Shown here: positions 59,782 to 64,000 of the stretch, piece by piece | Numbering within the stretch: position 1 is the stretch's first letter | Layout of the letters: each line of letters begins with the position of its first letter | NCBI GenBank assembly: GCA_905250025.1 | Contig: CAJNOJ010000011.1 | Coordinates: 811,287 to 875,286, forward strand | From: Adineta ricciae | Taxonomy: Eukaryota > Rotifera > Eurotatoria > Adinetida > Adinetidae | DNA: 64,000 nucleotides | Direction of reading: 5' to 3' | The notes under the pieces: model-generated | Told to the model about the DNA's origin: nothing | Databases searched by the model: none | The model's input: the letters and a program-made list of their open reading frames with translations, nothing else | Program-made: the position numbers and the translations under genes

Positions 59782-61797
59782 TTAAAACTCACGAGCACCT
59801 GGCGGATCTTGCCTGTATTGGCTCGGTATTAATATATTTTCGTAAATATTTTCTCCGGGTTGACCCATAGGAAGCGACACTGGTCTGAGATAATGAGATG
59901 TAGTATCTGTGAAAATAAAACTCAATCGTTTGATAGCAGATTTAGAGTAACATGAACTATACAAGCATCTCCTGATGGTAATTGTTGATGGGATTGCCGC
60001 GATGGATTATGTAGACTTGGTGGATTTTGCCCACATGTTTTCTACAAGAAAAATGTGCATGGAGAACATCATTTTCTTGCATACATACTTGATGGATGGT
60101 CAGCATGTTCAGTGGTATAATGTTTTCACAGCATTGACATGAAGTTAGCTCTAACAGGGGTAATCGGGCAACCATTCTATGTATATGAAAGAAATTGAAA
60201 GCGATCGAACTAGTATTTTTGTATACTTCGCAAACCATTGAACATGGCGACGAATATGACAAGTTTCCTAGACAGAACCGACATGTATCATGTTTTGATG
60301 AAAGGATTTCTACTTTATGTGTTTCGAAATCATCGTTATTGACTGATTGGAAACAATATTCACATGGCACATAATAATCTCCTGGTGACGGCGTCGTCGT
60401 GGACGAGACTGGGAGAGCATACTGTCTTGTCACATTGCCAAAATTTTCGTAGATCGGTGAAATGCTCTGCTTTTGCGTGCAATTATCCTAAAGAGGAAGT
60501 GAGACGTCGATTGGCAATGCATAACTATTTACTTTTGAGAAACGATCTACATTATAATATTGATAGTGATTCGCTGATGACCTATAGCAGAAGAGAGAGG
60601 ACTCAATATTCAATCTTCATTTTTTCCAATATCATACATTCTATCGGTTATTTGTTCAGAAGCATAATCCACACGAGGTATTTGATTGGATGATTGTCGT
60701 TTATTTTCAAAACGTAAGTTTAACAAAGACTCTTGTACGTCGTTAAAAGTCGGTCTTCGTTTTGTTTCCGTTCGTGTGCATTCGAGAATGAGATTCCACA
60801 AGTCACCTGAACACATACTCGGTCGTTCGAGTGGCGCTCCTTTTAATTTTTCCCTGTAAACAACATCTGTTGATACTAGATTTCCATAAGGAACTGCACC
60901 AGCTGAGCATGCTTCCCACATAAGTACACCGAAGGAATAGACATCTGATTTTTCTGAGTAATTCGTCACGGATGCATCGAGAAGTAATTCCGGTGCTGCA
61001 TAACGAACGGGTATCATCTTCAATGTGGCTGACGCAGGCGAGTCGATGATCGAAAAGAGAGAACTTGTTCGTGTTAGTCCAAAGTCAGTTAACTTGACTA
61101 AGTTCTCCATAGGCTGAGATGAGTTTGAGCGAAAAACAAGGACATTTCGACATGCTAAATCTCCATGGATGATCTGATTATCTGCTAAGCAGATCATTGC
61201 ATCCACAATTTGCCGAAACATTTCGATTAGAACTTCCAAAGTCGGTTGAAAGGTTCTACCCCGTAGAAGTTCACTTAGATCGCCTTCGGGCGCATATTCT
61301 TGAACTAACATGATACTATCAGATGTATTACTCTCCACGAGTCCATACGTTCGAACAATATGTGGATGACAACTGAGTTGAACATAGAAACTGGCTTCGC
61401 ACTTCGCTTTAGCACCATCGATTCGTATTAAAACAATCGGTGGACCTTGTTTCGACATCCAATTGGCTTCATAGATTGTCTTACCAGGACTTTGAAAGAT
61501 CGGTCGTTGTTTTGCCTTGCAAATGTCAATGTCAAGTCGAAAGCGATATTGTTTTTGCAGTGATAGAGATAGAAAATCTTCGACCATTTTTTTAACGATA
61601 AAGTTTGGCCGTAGAGATTTTAAATCCATCGGTTCACGCGTAATCGGACTTGTCGCATGTTTTTGTATCCATACTGTGATGTTTTCACGCTCATAAGTGT
61701 GCCCATCAGCTCCAATGACAGGATCACGGAAAAACTCATAAGTAATCGGACATTTCAATGAATTGATAAAATCCGATGAATTCTCATCATCATCCAT
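59782..61797 (-). CDS. U-box + protein-kinase-like domain + C2HC zinc fingers with YENx tail motifs
   Basis: ATG at 61797. Residues 11-82 are a U-box (LKCPITYEFFRDPVIGADGH, TYERENITVWI), an E2-binding ubiquitin-ligase fold. Residues about 100-375 are a tyrosine-kinase-like domain with HGDLACRN at 211-218, DFG at 238-240, APE at 268-270 and SDVYSFGVLMWEACSAG. The catalytic HRD is HGD, the usual VAxK strand is VLIRI without Lys, and no glycine loop is visible. A short intron (donor about 60656, acceptor about 60592) replaces the nominal stop and joins NHYQYYNVDRFSK and later exons. These carry Cys/His fingers (VPCEYCFQSVNNDDFETH; SCQCCENIIPLNMLTIHQ with KTC). SPIYENFGN and GENIYENILIP fit the pYxNx motif bound by GRB2-type SH2 domains. 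The protein ends PPGAREF at 59782. It may be a signalling scaffold or pseudokinase E3. The downstream exon joins are less certain than the U-box/kinase part. Confidence 0.8.
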
Positions 61798-62244
61798 ACT
61801 GTTTTCCTTCGAAAATATTGAGAGAACGTGTGATATTTTACATGCTTATCTTTGCGTCACGAAAAACAGCAAGAATGAGAAAAAATATGTGTAAAAAAAT
61901 AAATATAATAACATGATTCATTCTACCGATTTTAATAATAAAAGCGTTCTGTTACTGAATACAGTTATATTTTAGATAGATGGCGTCAATATTAATTCGA
62001 TTGTGACTCTGGATATAGAGTCAAACATTTTGAAAATATTTACTCAAGGACATAATAGGTTGTAACAAACGACCGCGTGCAGTATTGAATCATGATAGGC
62101 AGAATGATTTTTTTTCTCTTTTTTACTGCTCTTCGAAAGAGTTTGATATGAAGCAAGTTCGTGCGAGTTTAATATGTATTTTCATGCTAATCGCTTCTAA
62201 AAGTCAAGGTTCAGAAAGTTAAAAGGAGTCATCATCTTCTTCTT
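61798..62244. other. Intergenic stretch upstream of the U-box gene
   Basis: AT-rich DNA between the U-box/kinase start and the 3' end of the next minus-strand gene. I see no gene or repeat. Confidence 0.4.
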
Positions 62245-63968
62245 CTTAATTTGTAGTATCCGTTGTCTTCTGTCGTTTTACTGGATAGATTTCTGAAAAA
62301 GGAAAATTCATCAATCAATGTTCTGATCTAAAAATGTCCTTACTGTATTTAATTTCATTTGATATGATCAGTGTTGACCAGTCGATGTCGTCTGGCTTTC
62401 CTTCCTCAGCAAGTACGACAGCGATAAGAAATCCAGCCGAATCATCATCTTCATTCATCATCTCTGCGTCTGCTGAAAAAATAAGCCAGACAGTTCTTTG
62501 TTTTGTTTCGAAGAACAAATAAATTTACAGTCTTCTGGATTTTCATTGACTGTTCGTGCATTCAATTTGAAGCCTTCCTTAAATTCAGTAGTGCATTGAC
62601 GCGCAATATCACCAGAAATTTGAACCAAAGCCAATTTCAATCTGATATTAATACAAATAGTCAAATGTAAAAAGAAATCGATCGGTTAAATTCTTACGGG
62701 TAGCAACCATTTGATGAAACGTTCTTATTTGTATTGCTGAGTTTCAATATGAAAGGATTTTCCAACGGTATTTTGTGATTTTTCTTATCCACCACAAAAC
62801 CCTTTAATGGATCTATATAAAGGCAACCCGAATGATATTTCACTGCGGCGACGCAAACCAAAACAGTTTTGTCGTTTTCAATCAATCTACGGTAGCGTTC
62901 CGGTAACTAAAGAAAATAATATTAAAGAATCTCAGACTACATTTGCTGGTTGAAGAACGACTTAAGAAAAAAAAACTTCGACTCAGCAATGATTTACCCA
63001 CCCATCCTTCTCCATATGGAGTACGCCCATTTTCTTTTTTGGTATGGACACCTTGTAGATGGAATGCGTACTTTGTTGTACGTTTTCTTTTCTTGTTGAT
63101 TCCGGCTGGTGTGCTTTGTGCTTCAGCTGGAATTTCGTTGTTTTTGACTTTCGGTCTAAACTCAATGCGAAGATTCACGCTGAAAGACTATGTTTTCACT
63201 TACTTTTTCGGAAAAATATCGCTTCGATATTGTTTCTTTTGCTCTGGTCGGAAATCATTGGTGAATCTATGTTTGTCTTCATTAACTAACTCTAAGAAAA
63301 GATCTGGTTGATATTGTTTAACTAGATCGACGAACATAACCTTACCCATCGTTGTTCTGCGCGCTGCTGCTGAGTCACTCGGCGTTTCTGTGCCATCAAT
63401 GCTTGATACGTTTACTGCGGTCGTTTCTAATGTAAAAAAATGAAATTTCAGGATTTTAACATAAAAGACCTAGTTAAATAACTAGAACAAAGATAATCTT
63501 ACCAAGATTTGTCCCATGTGAAGCATTATGCTCATCAACAGGTTGAGTATTAACCGAAGGTAAACTACTTTCTACTACAGTATGTCTAAATGGGAGCCCG
63601 TTATTTTCATCTAATTAAAAAAGCATAACATATTTCTAGATAATTTGAAAAGAAAATTTCTTACAATGATAGAACCATAGGCCTATGGGCCGTTTATTAT
63701 TCTCTGCATTGCCACTTGAGCTATTTTGATACTGGACTATACGATAAATCTCTTGGAGACGTTCAATGGTGAGAGGTTCTGATATAAATTCTCCCTCGGA
63801 TAAGCAACCGACAGAAGCGGGGAGATCAGTACCGGGAACAAAACGGCGTCCAAAAAAGGCTTCATGAGCAGTTTGTTGAAGTTCCAAAACATTGATATTA
63901 CAAATATCACTTACGGGAACAAAACAGTTTTGATTTTTGTAATGAATAATTATCGTGCGCTCGTCCAT
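62245..63968 (-). CDS. Unknown protein with ubiquitin-like N-terminal segment
   Basis: ATG at 63968. Exons can be followed in phase: 63968-63665, then about 63614-63503, 63433-63215 and further exons down to about 62260. The N-terminus MDERTIIIHYKNQNCFVPVS, followed by LELQQTAHEAFFGRRFVPGT and PLTIERLQEIYRIVQ, has ubiquitin-like or PB1-like strand/helix spacing, but this is weak. The middle is polar with a basic patch (NKKRKRTTKYAFHLQ), a possible nuclear signal. The C-terminal part reads RYRRLIENDKTVLVCVAAVK, then GCLYIDPLKGFVVDKKNHKI, LALVQISGDIARQC and an acidic SDAEMMNEDDDSAGFLIAVV. I do not recognise the family. The last two exons and the exact stop (near 62250-62265) are uncertain. Confidence 0.55.
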
Positions 63969-64000
63969 GACTCTCGATTAAATATGAATGAAGAGATGAG

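Noticed and set aside
1-64000. LTR retrotransposon, virus-like or Polinton-type element
   Set aside because: No reverse transcriptase, integrase, capsid, envelope or long direct terminal repeats recognised in any frame.

Overview
The window looks like nuclear DNA of a bdelloid rotifer (Adineta/Rotaria type). Genes are AT-rich and dense, and are broken by very short GT-AG introns (mostly about 45-75 bp). The set mixes ordinary metazoan genes with families I associate with bdelloids: the N-terminal module of their ADP-ribosyltransferase/TPR proteins, Thr-stalked type II membrane proteins, and a U-box/kinase fusion. The species is inferred from content and cannot be proved here.

Left block (1-20.5 kb) is mainly core genes. 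On the minus strand, from right to left, are a BRMS1-like Sin3/HDAC subunit, a complete acetyl-CoA carboxylase of about 8.7 kb, a two-PDZ NHERF-like protein, a type II membrane protein with a Thr-rich stalk, and the 5' end of Mediator subunit MED14. A tRNA-Glu(CTC) lies at 15.8 kb, followed by a plus-strand TRPM-like channel (16.1-20.5 kb) and a minus-strand Ly6-type GPI protein.

The middle (22-47 kb) is accessory, gene-poor and repeat-rich. It holds a His/Cys zinc-binding protein, a GNAT acetyltransferase, a decayed bdelloid-type gene, a second type II stalk protein (SEA-like region, Thr repeats, FG-GAP repeats), a secreted GH99/WbsX-like protein and a decayed EEP-fold nuclease. Among them lie a degraded Tc1/IS630-type transposon with about 300-bp terminal inverted repeats, a foldback element next to the GNAT gene, a MITE-like element with a second partial copy, an unclassified 1-kb repeat in two inverted copies, and a 185-bp repeat in two copies, each abutting a gene.

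Right block (48-64 kb) returns to conserved genes: ribosomal protein L19 with a long low-complexity tail, a small secreted protein, and a run of NHERF/PDZK1-like multi-PDZ genes. These are followed by a small membrane protein, a U-box + kinase-like + zinc-finger protein with YENx tail motifs, and an unknown acidic protein. The PDZ genes at both ends of the window are paralogous. I saw no LTR retroelement, virus-like element, CRISPR array or bacterial-type operon.
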